Source: PALSA-1296 sp038210275 (GTDB lineage Bacteria; Bacteroidota; Ignavibacteria; Palsa-1295). From it: 64,000 nucleotides of DNA. The notes beneath the pieces are model-generated. The model had not been told where the DNA came from. It saw nothing but the letters and a program-made list of their open reading frames with translations, and did no database searches. The position numbers and the translations under genes were made by a program. How positions within the stretch are numbered: the stretch's first letter is position 1; every line of letters begins with the position of its first letter. The stretch spans positions 1 to 64,000 of the forward strand of contig JBBQWV010000021.1 of the NCBI GenBank assembly GCA_038210275.1. The letters run 5' to 3'. This document shows positions 24,171 to 30,972 of the stretch, one piece after another.

Positions 24171-25891
24171 ATGTCTGACATCTTCATCTCATACTCATCC
24201 AAAGACCGCGAGAAGGCGGAGCAGCTTACGGAGTTGCTCGCTTCGGCGGGGCTATCTGTTTGGATAGATAAGCAGGGGATTGGCGCAGCGACAAGCTGGT
24301 CAGAAGAAATTGTTAATGCACTTGACAACTGCAAAGCATTTATCATAATGCTCTCTTCTTCATCGGTGGATTCAAAAAATGTAGTCCGTGAACTTGCTCT
24401 TGCATTCGAGAAGAATAAGAAAATACTCCCGCTTGATCTTGAACCGGTGGCACTTCCGGCAAGTATGCAATATCATCTTGCAGGATTGCAACGCACTTCG
24501 ATGACAAACATCGATGCCATCATCCGCGCTCTCGGCAAGCTTGGCTTGGAAGCAACGCAGGCTCCGACGTTCAAGCTCGTTAAAGAAACCGACGGCAGAA
24601 AAAGTTTGATGATACTTCCATTCGAAGATCTTTCCCCGACAGCTGATAATGAATGGTTCGCAAATGGTATCGTCAGTGAGCTCATTAATGTCTTAGGTAA
24701 TGTGAAGGCATTGAGAGTTATGGATGCTGCGACTACCAAAGAATACAAATCCTACAAAGGTCACCTCACAGTTTATGCAAGAGAAATGGGCATCCGATAT
24801 TTTGTCCAGGGTGATGTCCGCAAGTTCGGCGATCAGATAAAAATATCAAGCCGATTACTCGACATCGAAACGGGCGATCACTTATGGCAGGATTCGCTGA
24901 AGGGGACGATGGAAGATATCTTTGACATTCAGGAAACGGTTGCGAAGAAAGTCGTTGACGGTCTATCCATTATTCTGACGATGGATGAAGCGAGAAGCTT
25001 GATAAGAAACCAACAGAGAATGCCGAGGCGTATGAGTTATTGTTGAAAGGACATGAATATTTCCTACGCAGCACGAATAGTGACTTTGAGCGTGCCCTTT
25101 CGCTTTACGAAGAAGCAGCCCGTCTCGATCCGAACTTTGCCCAAGCCCATGCACAGATTGCAAACATTTCTCAGGAGTTCTACCGTGCTTATGGTCCGAA
25201 TGCCGGTTTGCTTGAACGAGCAGAGCAAGCCGCCGGACGCGTTCGCGAGCTTGAAGGCGAATCGGCGCAGTATTTCTCGATCATGAGCCTTCTATCCCTT
25301 CGCCGCGGCGAAGCAGAAGGCGCACTTCGTTATGCCCTGCGCGCAGTCGAGATTGATCCTGCGTATTCTCTTGGCTATAACGCGCTCGGCTTTGCTTATC
25401 GGGCACTGGGCAGGAATCAGGAAACTGCAAAGGCATGGATGGGGCTTGTTCGGCTCCTGGAGAACGACCGGAATGCGCATTTCAACCTTCTTATCGCGCT
25501 CCATGAACTGGGTTCGGAATCAGAGCTGCACGAAGCGGCTGCCAGAGCGCTTCCGATCTACGAACGCTATGTGCGCCTGACTCCCGATGATTACAATGCC
25601 CGAGTCCAGTTGGCGACTATTCTTGGATACTGCGGCCGCTCCGCCGACTCCGTCGCAGAGGCAGACAGGTTTTCGGCTATCGAGTCGCTTGACGGCGTTA
25701 CCTGCTACAATCTTGCCTGCCTTTATCTGAATGCGAACATGCCTGATCGGGGAATGTCACTTCTTCGCCGCGCCGTGCGAAATGGATTTCACAATATAGA
25801 ATCCATCCGCCGCGATCCCGATCTTGCTCCGCTGCGCGGAACGCCGGAGTTTGAGGAATTGATGAAAGAATTGGAAGCTGGCAATGTCTGA
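24171..25891 (+). pseudogene. TIR - TolB-like - TPR protein, broken by a one-base frameshift
   Basis: Residues 1-130 form a TIR domain (MSDIFISYSSKD, SWSEEIVNALDNCKAFII), which in bacteria cleaves NAD or mediates signalling. Next is a TolB/FlgO-like domain (SLMILPFEDLSPTADNEWFA, YFVQGDVRKFGDQIKISSRL). The first frame stops at 25046. The next frame, entered near 24990-24998, continues the expected sequence (KLDKKPTENAEAYELLLKGH) and encodes TPR units to 25891. Restoring one A in the GAGAAG stretch at about 24993 would give a single protein of about 573 residues. No slippery heptamer is evident, so mutation or assembly error is likelier than programmed shifting. Confidence 0.8.
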
Positions 25892-25940
25892 TATATTCAT
25901 TTCTTATTCATCCAAAGACAGCGATTTGAGGATTAAGTAG
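25884..25940 (+). pseudogene. Stub of a second TIR gene
   Basis: An ATG overlapping the stop of the TPR frame opens MSDIFISYSSKDSDLRIK and then a stop. Its first 12 codons encode the same residues as the start of the gene at 24171 but differ at five third positions, all silent. It is therefore an old paralogue that diverged under selection and was later truncated by the adjoining inverted TCTGAACC repeat. Confidence 0.75.
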
Positions 25941-26000
25941 GATGTGGAATTAAGAATCTCAGATTTTTTTAATCTCTATAATCAAGATTCAGATAAAGGG

Positions 26001-26111
26001 GTAGGTGCTCACAATATTAAATCTTTAAATAAAATGCAAAAAAATGATGGGCACCTATTGCAAAACCGAAATCAATGTCGTATATTAATCCTCAAGGTGA
26101 TAGGCACCTAT
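26001..26111 (+). promoter_or_regulatory. Promoter/operator module, copy 3, upstream of the RecA-fold-like gene
   Basis: TTGCAA (26058-26063), 17 bases, TATATT (26081-26086). The box ATAGGCACCTAT (26100-26111) lies 13 bases after the TATATT, and a near-identical box ATGGGCACCTAT (26047-26058) abuts the minus-35. A third, inverted half-box GTAGGTGCTC starts the module at 26001, followed by AATATTAAATCTTTAAA shared with copy 1. Boxes on both sides of the promoter suggest repression by a dimeric regulator. Confidence 0.6.
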
Positions 26112-26144
26112 ATCAATTAAAAATAAAAAATGAGGGAAATACAC

Positions 26145-27134
26145 ATGAATACTATAGACTTAGAGAATCAGGCTGCATTGCGGGGTGGGGCGTTGACGCT
26201 TTGCGTGGGCGAGGAAACAGGGATCAATATTCAGCATTCAATTGAAATGGCGGCGCAGTTGGCTGCCGCTAAATCCGGTCCGGTGCTTTATATTAATACG
26301 ATCCAAACGCCGCGGCGGTTGGGAATGTCCGTACTTTCAGTGACGGGAAACAATCAGAAATCAGATCCCAATCTCAGCTTCTTTTCATGCGAACCCGGTT
26401 TGCTTTCCTCGGAAAAAGGGAGGATCGAGCAGTGTATCGAAGCGCTGATGCCTAAAACAATTATCATTAATTCGCTGGATTTCGCCTCGAAAGATTATCG
26501 CCGTAAAGAAGAGCTGATCTTCTCCGTCATGGAATGGTTAGGCAGATATGATACTAATATTTTGATATTCTCTGAACTTCGTAAAAGTCTTCCGAAGCCT
26601 GGAAAGATCCAACGTGGCGGCGGTGTTGGTAAACTTGCTGCGATTGCTGAGGAGATTCGGTTGGTGGGTGAAACATCGATCGTCGATGGTCAATCGTCTA
26701 TGGTCGGGAAGATCGAGTCAAGTGGAAAGTCCGCTGCGACGGATCAGTCTCTCAGAGAGAAAAAAAGAGTAGCTAAAGAATTAGTTCGGGAAGAGATCCC
26801 CACTAACGGACTGAGAGTCCGTTCCACAGGAATCATAGATACAGGGATTCTTGACACGGCAGTTATTGAAGAGTTACCCCCAATGACTGAGCAAAAAATC
26901 AAGCATTTTCCAATGTCTAATAAAAACAGAGCCTTGCTTGCCGAATATGAAAAAATACATGGCAAAGCGCAGCATCCCGGAGAGAGCTTCAGGGAGATGT
27001 TCGACCGGGTAGTCGGATTGATCCTTGCTGAAAAAGCTGGTAAAAATATAACCGATCTATCAAACTATATACCTGATAAACTTGCGATCCGCAACAAGAG
27101 AAAAGATAAAGTGCGCGAAATGTTAACTATCTGA
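26145..27134 (+). CDS. RecA/KaiC-fold-like protein without a P-loop
   Basis: 329 residues from the ATG at 26145 (AGGG lies nine bases upstream; an in-frame ATG at 26130 is possible). The first 160 residues resemble the core of RecA/KaiC/ImuA-type proteins: a GGALTLCVGEETG strand-turn, the helix SIEMAAQLAAAKSG, a GPVLYINT strand and a TIIINSLDF strand in the Walker B place. No GxxxxGK[ST] is present; the turn reads GEETGINIQ. The C-terminal half is charged and partly repeat-derived. The protein may be a degenerate ATPase or a SulA/ImuA-like partner; function unknown. Confidence 0.55.
   Translation: MNTIDLENQAALRGGALTLCVGEETGINIQHSIEMAAQLAAAKSGPVLYINTIQTPRRLGMSVLSVTGNNQKSDPNLSFFSCEPGLLSSEKGRIEQCIEALMPKTIIINSLDFASKDYRRKEELIFSVMEWLGRYDTNILIFSELRKSLPKPGKIQRGGGVGKLAAIAEEIRLVGETSIVDGQSSMVGKIESSGKSAATDQSLREKKRVAKELVREEIPTNGLRVRSTGIIDTGILDTAVIEELPPMTEQKIKHFPMSNKNRALLAEYEKIHGKAQHPGESFREMFDRVVGLILAEKAGKNITDLSNYIPDKLAIRNKRKDKVREMLTI
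26800..26828 (+). repeat. GGACT/AGTCC hairpin repeat inserted inside a reading frame
   Basis: AACGGACT, loop GAG, AGTCCGTT, flanked by CCACT and CCACA. The same hairpin occurs between genes at 32021, 43372 and 60782. Here it is in frame and encodes TNGLRVRST in the RecA-fold-like protein. Confidence 0.75.
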
Positions 27135-27192
27135 AAAATAAAGAAGTTACAGGGGTAGTTATATGCTTGACACGTTGCAAGTCCTTTAGAAA

Positions 27193-27227
27193 TAGCCCTC
27201 GTTTCTGAGGGCTGGGTAAGGTTTTTT
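27193..27227 (+). terminator. Probable terminator
   Basis: AGCCCTC and GAGGGCT arms around GTTTCT, followed after eight bases by TTTTTT. It would end the RecA-fold-like transcript. Confidence 0.6.
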
Positions 27228-27230
27228 GCG

Positions 27231-27238
27231 TATTTTTG
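27231..27238 (+). promoter_or_regulatory. Minus-7 promoter element TATTTTTG
   Basis: Matches TAnnTTTG 20 bases before the ATG of the small gene at 27258. A minus-33 element is not clear. Confidence 0.5.
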
Positions 27239-27257
27239 CGGTTTAACTTATATCATC

Positions 27258-27518
27258 ATGGAAGCAGTAAATATTATAAGAATTCGGTATGAAGTTGTGC
27301 TTAGATTGATCGAAAGTGATATTTCCGAGAATAATACTTCGTATCAATTTACTTACCCAATTGATTTCATACCAACCCTACCTTCCATTGGTGAAAGTTA
27401 TTCTGATGAGAATAAAACATATCGCATTCTTGATGTGCGACATTCAATCTTTGACAACCAGCCGAAGAGTGACATTTGTACTCATCATATCCTCATCCTC
27501 GCTCAAATCGAGCAATGA
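27258..27518 (+). CDS. Small hypothetical protein
   Basis: 86 residues, no signal peptide or membrane segment. Strand-like segments (IIRIRYEVVLRLIE, SYQFTYPIDFIP, YRILDVRHSIFD, HHILILAQIEQ) suggest a small beta-rich fold. It has its own promoter-like element. The last 75 bases overlap the opposite-strand small gene at 27444. No family recognised. Confidence 0.5.
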   Translation: MEAVNIIRIRYEVVLRLIESDISENNTSYQFTYPIDFIPTLPSIGESYSDENKTYRILDVRHSIFDNQPKSDICTHHILILAQIEQ

Positions 27519-27632
27519 TTTATTGCGCTCTTTAAGTTCGTCATTCCATTGCTTTGTTTCTCGCTTAATGACTTTATTCAATGCACTATCCGCTGAGATA
27601 ATTTGCCTAATTTGTTGAATGAATTTTTTCAT
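27444..27632 (-). CDS. Small charged hypothetical protein
   Basis: 62 residues, mostly helical and charged (MKKFIQQIRQIISADSALNK, KRNKS-like basic and SEDED acidic parts). It is oriented like the transposase just upstream and could be a passenger or regulator, but it overlaps the end of the opposite gene, so one of the two may not be real. Confidence 0.3.
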   Translation of the reverse strand: MKKFIQQIRQIISADSALNKVIKRETKQWNDELKERNKSLLDLSEDEDMMSTNVTLRLVVKD

Positions 27633-27688
27633 AGTTTATTTTCCCCTTCATCGGAATAACCAATTTACCAGAGTTATAAGTTCAGAGA

Positions 27689-27877
27689 CTATTCCTTTTC
27701 GAAAATTACTACCTGTTTTTTATTCTTAAATTCTTTCTTCGGAGACTTTGGTGGTTTACTTACTTCCCTCACCTTGCCGCTCAAAAGGTTGTTCAGCCGA
27801 TTCTTCTTTGCTTTGTGTATCGCTCTGAGTTCGCGTGATCGTTTTAAGTCTGGGTTTTCCTTCTGCTTATCTTTAGG
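27689..27877 (-). other. In-frame open extension after the transposase TAA stop
   Basis: Directly after the TAA at 27878-27880 the same frame stays open for 62 codons to a TAG at 27689-27691. The encoded tail begins PKDKQKENPDLKRSRELR and is lysine-rich and amphipathic, quite unlike random translation. It looks like the natural C-terminal end of the transposase, cut off by a single nonsense codon or reached by readthrough. Confidence 0.6.
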
Positions 27878-28828
27878 TTACGCACCTGTTAATTCAGCGT
27901 ATGTAAGCCTTTTCCCAAAGATTTTTGGGATGCAAGTTTCGAAACGTTGCGAGTCATTTAATTTCCGATAGGTGTAACGGAACGCCTGTTCGCAAAGATA
28001 TTTGTCAGTGTGAAAAGATGCAATCTGAATGTAAGTGCCCTTGATGGAACGCTTAAAGCAACTCCAAAAATTTTCCATTGTATTCGTGTGAACATCACCG
28101 TTGACGTATTGCCCTGCTGAATGATCTACCCATGAATGATTGTAAACGGTTTTCAATCTGTGGTAAGATTTCAAAGAGTCAGTGTAAATAGTCGAACCCT
28201 TTTCTACGTTAGCAAATACTTCTGGCTCCAGTGAAGTGCGTTTCACATCATCAACAACCTTACCGCGAAACTCTCCAGTGCTACGATCTACCATGCCCAT
28301 TACAGCCGTCTTGCCGCCGTTCTTTTGTTGTCTCTTCTGCCATTGTGCTAATGTGGAATTCTTCATGCTATGTTTGAATTTTTCTTTTCCACCAACGTAT
28401 GTTTCATCAATCTCAATAGTGCCATTCATCTTTTCGAATGAACCGTTTGAAAGAGCAAAGCGAATACGATGCCCCATGTGCCAAGCACATTTCTGAGTGA
28501 TTCCAAGTGCCCGTGCAATCTCACACGAAGAGACTCCGTTCTTATGATTAATTACAAACCAAATTGCTGGAACCCACTTAGTGATCGGAAGCGGACTATC
28601 TTCCATAACCGAACCTGTTTTGAGTGAGAAGGTTTTCTTACAGCCTTTTTCCCTGCAACGATATTGCGGACGAGTTTTGAGAAAGCAAATATTCAAAGAG
28701 CCACATTTCGGGCAAACGGGCTTTCCATCATCCCAACGAAGGTGCGCCAGATATTCAACGCAAAGAGCGTCGTTCGTGAAGTAGTTGACCGCCTCTAAAA
28801 GTGTCTTTGGTGTTTTGATCGTTTCCAT
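27878..28828 (-). CDS. IS1595-family (ISXO2-like) transposase
   Basis: 316 residues. An N-terminal zinc ribbon (VCPKCGS, YRCREKGCKKTF) is followed by a helix-turn-helix-like ARALGITQKCAWHMGHRIR and the ISXO2-like DDE core: IEIDETYVGGKEK, then IYTDSLKSY, then the HTNTMENFWSCFKRSIKGTY segment. The order and spacing fit the IS1595 family. It ends YAELTGA at a TAA, after which 62 more codons are open in frame. Terminal inverted repeats and target duplication could not be identified by eye. It is divergent from an Xre regulator with shared palindromes between them. Confidence 0.88.
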   Translation of the reverse strand: METIKTPKTLLEAVNYFTNDALCVEYLAHLRWDDGKPVCPKCGSLNICFLKTRPQYRCREKGCKKTFSLKTGSVMEDSPLPITKWVPAIWFVINHKNGVSSCEIARALGITQKCAWHMGHRIRFALSNGSFEKMNGTIEIDETYVGGKEKFKHSMKNSTLAQWQKRQQKNGGKTAVMGMVDRSTGEFRGKVVDDVKRTSLEPEVFANVEKGSTIYTDSLKSYHRLKTVYNHSWVDHSAGQYVNGDVHTNTMENFWSCFKRSIKGTYIQIASFHTDKYLCEQAFRYTYRKLNDSQRFETCIPKIFGKRLTYAELTGA

Positions 28829-28850
28829 GTTTATCGTTTGGTTATATTGT

Positions 28851-28902
28851 TTCGTTATAGATAAACGAATAGTCCGAGTGTTAAGTTTCGAAAAAACGAA
28901 AC
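28851..28902. promoter_or_regulatory. Palindromic operators between transposase and Xre regulator
   Basis: Two inverted repeats with related half-sites: TTCGTT-7-AACGAA (28851-28869) and a perfect GTTTCG-AAAAAA-CGAAAC (28885-28902). They sit in the 105-base divergent promoter region and are natural binding sites for the Xre protein at 28934, which would then control itself and the transposase. Confidence 0.6.
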
Positions 28903-28933
28903 TATTTTTATTTATTTTTCTGTTAGGTAGGGT

Positions 28934-29143
28934 ATGAAAAAAGCACTAAAGTTACAGGTTGCGGAGCGAATAAGGGAGATTTTGCTTAAAAAAGGCTGGA
29001 AACAGCAAAACTTGGCAGATGAGGCAGATATGACAAAGTCATACCTGAGTCAAATAATGCACGGCACGGTAAACCCTACATTGGAGACCATAGAGATTTT
29101 AGAAAAAGCATTGAAAGAACCGATATTGCAAATAACGGAGTAG
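28934..29143 (+). CDS. Xre-family helix-turn-helix regulator
   Basis: 69 residues consisting of one Cro/C1-type HTH: VAERIREILLKKGWKQQNLA, DEADMTKSYLSQIMHG and NPTLETIEILEKAL. Small single-domain DNA-binding protein, probably dimeric, probably acting on the palindromes just upstream. Confidence 0.85.
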   Translation: MKKALKLQVAERIREILLKKGWKQQNLADEADMTKSYLSQIMHGTVNPTLETIEILEKALKEPILQITE

Positions 29144-29148
29144 ATCGG

Positions 29149-29709
29149 TTATAGGTGGAATCCTATCAGTATCTCTCCGCCCAATTTCCGATATTGGTTG
29201 TAGTCAAATTTCAATCCCCAATGTTCAAAGAACAATCCGGCGAGAAGTGACCATTCGCCGCGTATAATGCTGTGTGAGTCATCTGAGTTACTCCAATAGG
29301 TATTAGAGGCAGATGAATACCAATAATCTGTTCGGTCGTAATAACCTATGCCGTAACCGAACCCTGCAAAGAATGGATGACTCCCAAAAAGCAACTGTAT
29401 ATCCCCGAAGATCGTACCTGACTGCGTGCCTTGAGATGGAGTCCAGAAATCCAAACGTGGAGAGATATAATCATTCGGGTTTGATGGAGCCGTTCCACTG
29501 CTATTGAATGTATAGCCTAATCCAAATCCAGCGATCATGTCGAATGAAGTGTCCTTGAATTCAAATAGCATACTTAGTTTGCCTGCCTTTTCTTGATTCC
29601 CGCCTATCCCAATCCAAGCATATTTGAGATTTTTCAAAGAAGAGTCTTTCTGTTGTGCAAAAGAAATTGATGCAATAAAAAGCATAGCAAAGTAGATCGT
29701 TTTCTTCAT
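29149..29709 (-). CDS. Exported barrel-like hypothetical protein
   Basis: 186 residues. Signal peptide MKKTIYFAMLFIASISFAQQ, then alternating strands with Gly/Tyr/Phe (AGFGLGYTFNSSG, FFAGFGYGIGYYDRTDYW) and a final strand GGEILIGFHL, consistent with an outer-membrane beta-barrel. No family recognised. Flanked by two Xre regulators in the accessory region. Confidence 0.6.
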   Translation of the reverse strand: MKKTIYFAMLFIASISFAQQKDSSLKNLKYAWIGIGGNQEKAGKLSMLFEFKDTSFDMIAGFGLGYTFNSSGTAPSNPNDYISPRLDFWTPSQGTQSGTIFGDIQLLFGSHPFFAGFGYGIGYYDRTDYWYSSASNTYWSNSDDSHSIIRGEWSLLAGLFFEHWGLKFDYNQYRKLGGEILIGFHL

Positions 29710-29771
29710 GTTGTTAAAAGTGCGTGATTGATGCTGTTAAAACTTGCCATATATGGCTATTGATATATATG

Positions 29772-29779
29772 CAAAGATA
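29772..29779 (-). promoter_or_regulatory. Minus-7 promoter element TATCTTTG
   Basis: Minus-strand match to TAnnTTTG, 63 bases upstream of the barrel gene start at 29709. Confidence 0.55.
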
Positions 29780-29793
29780 CGTAATTTTCAGCC

Positions 29794-30021
29794 ATGAATA
29801 TCAAAAAAGTTGTTGGCGAAAATTTACGATTTTACAGGAAGGAAATCGGCTGGACTCAGGAGAAACTTTCCGTGAGGGCAAAGGTCGATGTTTATTATAT
29901 CAGCAGACTGGAGAGAGGGCAAGTAAATGTGAGTGCTGAAACAATGGTTAAATTTGCGAAAAAACTAAAGATCGAACCGTATCTTTTAATGAAACCGAGA
30001 GACACATCAGAATCGCTGTAA
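29794..30021 (+). CDS. Xre-family helix-turn-helix regulator
   Basis: 75 residues, Cro/C1-type HTH: VGENLRFYRKEIGWTQEKLS, RAKVDVYYISRLERGQVNVS and ETMVKFAKKLKIEP. This matches small controller-type proteins and restriction-modification regulators, though no restriction system is adjacent. Divergent from the barrel gene, which it may control. Confidence 0.85.
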   Translation: MNIKKVVGENLRFYRKEIGWTQEKLSVRAKVDVYYISRLERGQVNVSAETMVKFAKKLKIEPYLLMKPRDTSESL

Positions 30022-30096
30022 GTCCTTTTAAATTAAATCTTTAGAAATTAGTTACAGTAGCATCTTTGTTCCATACGTCGTAGTCTTGAAATAAAA

Positions 30097-30126
30097 AAGC
30101 TCAAGTGATGAGACTTGAGCTTAATT
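30097..30126 (+). terminator. Terminator after the second Xre gene
   Basis: AAGCTCAAGT, loop GATGAG, ACTTGAGCTT, with an A tract before and TAATTT after. It separates the Xre gene from the tRNA. Confidence 0.8.
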
Positions 30127-30131
30127 TCAGC

Positions 30132-30215
30132 GGGGGTGTGGCGAAATTGGTAAACGCCGTGGTCTTTAAAGCCACCATCTTGACGGATTTGCGGGTTCGA
30201 ATCCCGCCGCCCCTA
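30132..30215 (+). tRNA. Class II (leucine-type) tRNA with anticodon UUA, possible ochre suppressor
   Basis: Acceptor GGGGGTG pairs with CGCCCCT (30208-30214), discriminator A30215, no encoded CCA. D arm GCGA-AATTGGTAAA-CGC is like leucine tRNAs. Anticodon stem GTGGT/GCCAC (30159-30163, 30171-30175) encloses the seven-base loop CTTTAAA, placing TTA at 34-36 (30166-30168). A 15-base variable arm and T arm GCGGG-TTCGAAT-CCCGC complete a class II fold. An anticodon UUA reads UAA. One T-to-A change at position 35 would restore the ordinary leucine UAA anticodon. A73 and the arms support leucine identity. It could be functional, silent or a sequencing artefact. Confidence 0.75.
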
Positions 30216-30240
30216 CTTACTTGATTTCAATAGATTGTGT

Positions 30241-30308
30241 GGGGGTAGCAGGTTGCCAGACCGGGACTTCTCATTCCATGCTGGGCGGTTCGATTCCGTC
30301 TATCTCCA
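30241..30308 (+). other. Degenerate tRNA-like sequence
   Basis: GGGGGTA pairs with TATCTCC (7 bp with two G-U pairs) and GGCGG-TTCGATT-CCGTC is a good T arm. The middle 36 bases are short for a tRNA and only weak D and anticodon hairpins can be drawn (loop CTTCTCA). Probably a decayed tRNA or a tRNA-like landing site 25 bases after the class II tRNA. Confidence 0.45.
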
Positions 30309-30883
30309 CTCTCTATTTTAGAAACAATCTTATTCTATTTTAAAATCCCGCTACCCATGTATCTGAATAGCACTCTATAAACATATCCCATTTTCCAAAG
30401 AGTTTCACAATGTTTTGTAAAATGTCTTACAACTGCAATAGCCTAATCAAATTATGGTCTTTTTATCTCGCCTGTAAAGCGTTGTTTTGTGTGGCTTTAC
30501 CAGATGTGACGTGTGTAGCATATAATTACCGTTACAGGGGCTTCATGGGGAAAGGATGAAGGCAGAAGCATGAAGGATGAAGGGGAAAATTAATTTGTGA
30601 TTGCAACAAGGGCTTCAGCCCTACGAACTAATCCTTTAAATATGGGCAAGGGTAATAAGTCTACTGCGATTAAGGGATCGCTTCGTCGTCGGCAAGCGGA
30701 CTTCTCGCAATGATACTATGAACTTTGCTCGGGCTGACTTGGAGTCCGCCCAACTTTAGACTATATATTTCTCTACAAAACTATCAACTACCAAACTACA
30801 AAACTAATCCTTAATATTCTGGCTCGTTTATTGCATAGTAAACTATGTCAGTATAGTATTTTAGTCACTTAGGACTGAAATAG
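30309..30883. other. Gene-free stretch with repeats
   Basis: No gene is supported. It contains a GATGAAG heptamer tract (about 30552-30585), a GCGAGG-type repeat copy 6 (30599-30716, GGGCTTCAGCCC and CTTCTCGCAATG ends), and AT-rich sequence before the promoter of the membrane protein at 30973. Confidence 0.6.
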
Positions 30884-30914
30884 TTGTGGTACCGTGAAAA
30901 TTTGCGTATTTTTG
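30884..30914 (+). promoter_or_regulatory. Promoter for the membrane protein gene
   Basis: TTG at 30884-30886, 20 bases, TATTTTTG at 30907-30914: one of the best Bacteroidota-type promoters in the window. Confidence 0.65.
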
Positions 30915-30972
30915 TGTAATAGTGGAGTTTGTTGTTCTAATTTTTAATCTCATAATTTAAGGATAATTCTCT

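Noticed and set aside
24990..25046. Programmed frameshift joining the TIR and TPR frames
   Set aside because: No slippery heptamer or downstream stem-loop was seen; a one-base loss in a purine run explains the break better.
24171..25891. A Thoeris-type TIR defence operon
   Set aside because: No ThsA-like SIR2 or SLOG effector gene is next to it; the TIR gene carries TolB and TPR parts instead.
30241..30308. A tmRNA 3' end
   Set aside because: The closing T arm is similar, but the whole element is 68 bases with a matching 5' acceptor, leaving no room for a tag reading frame.
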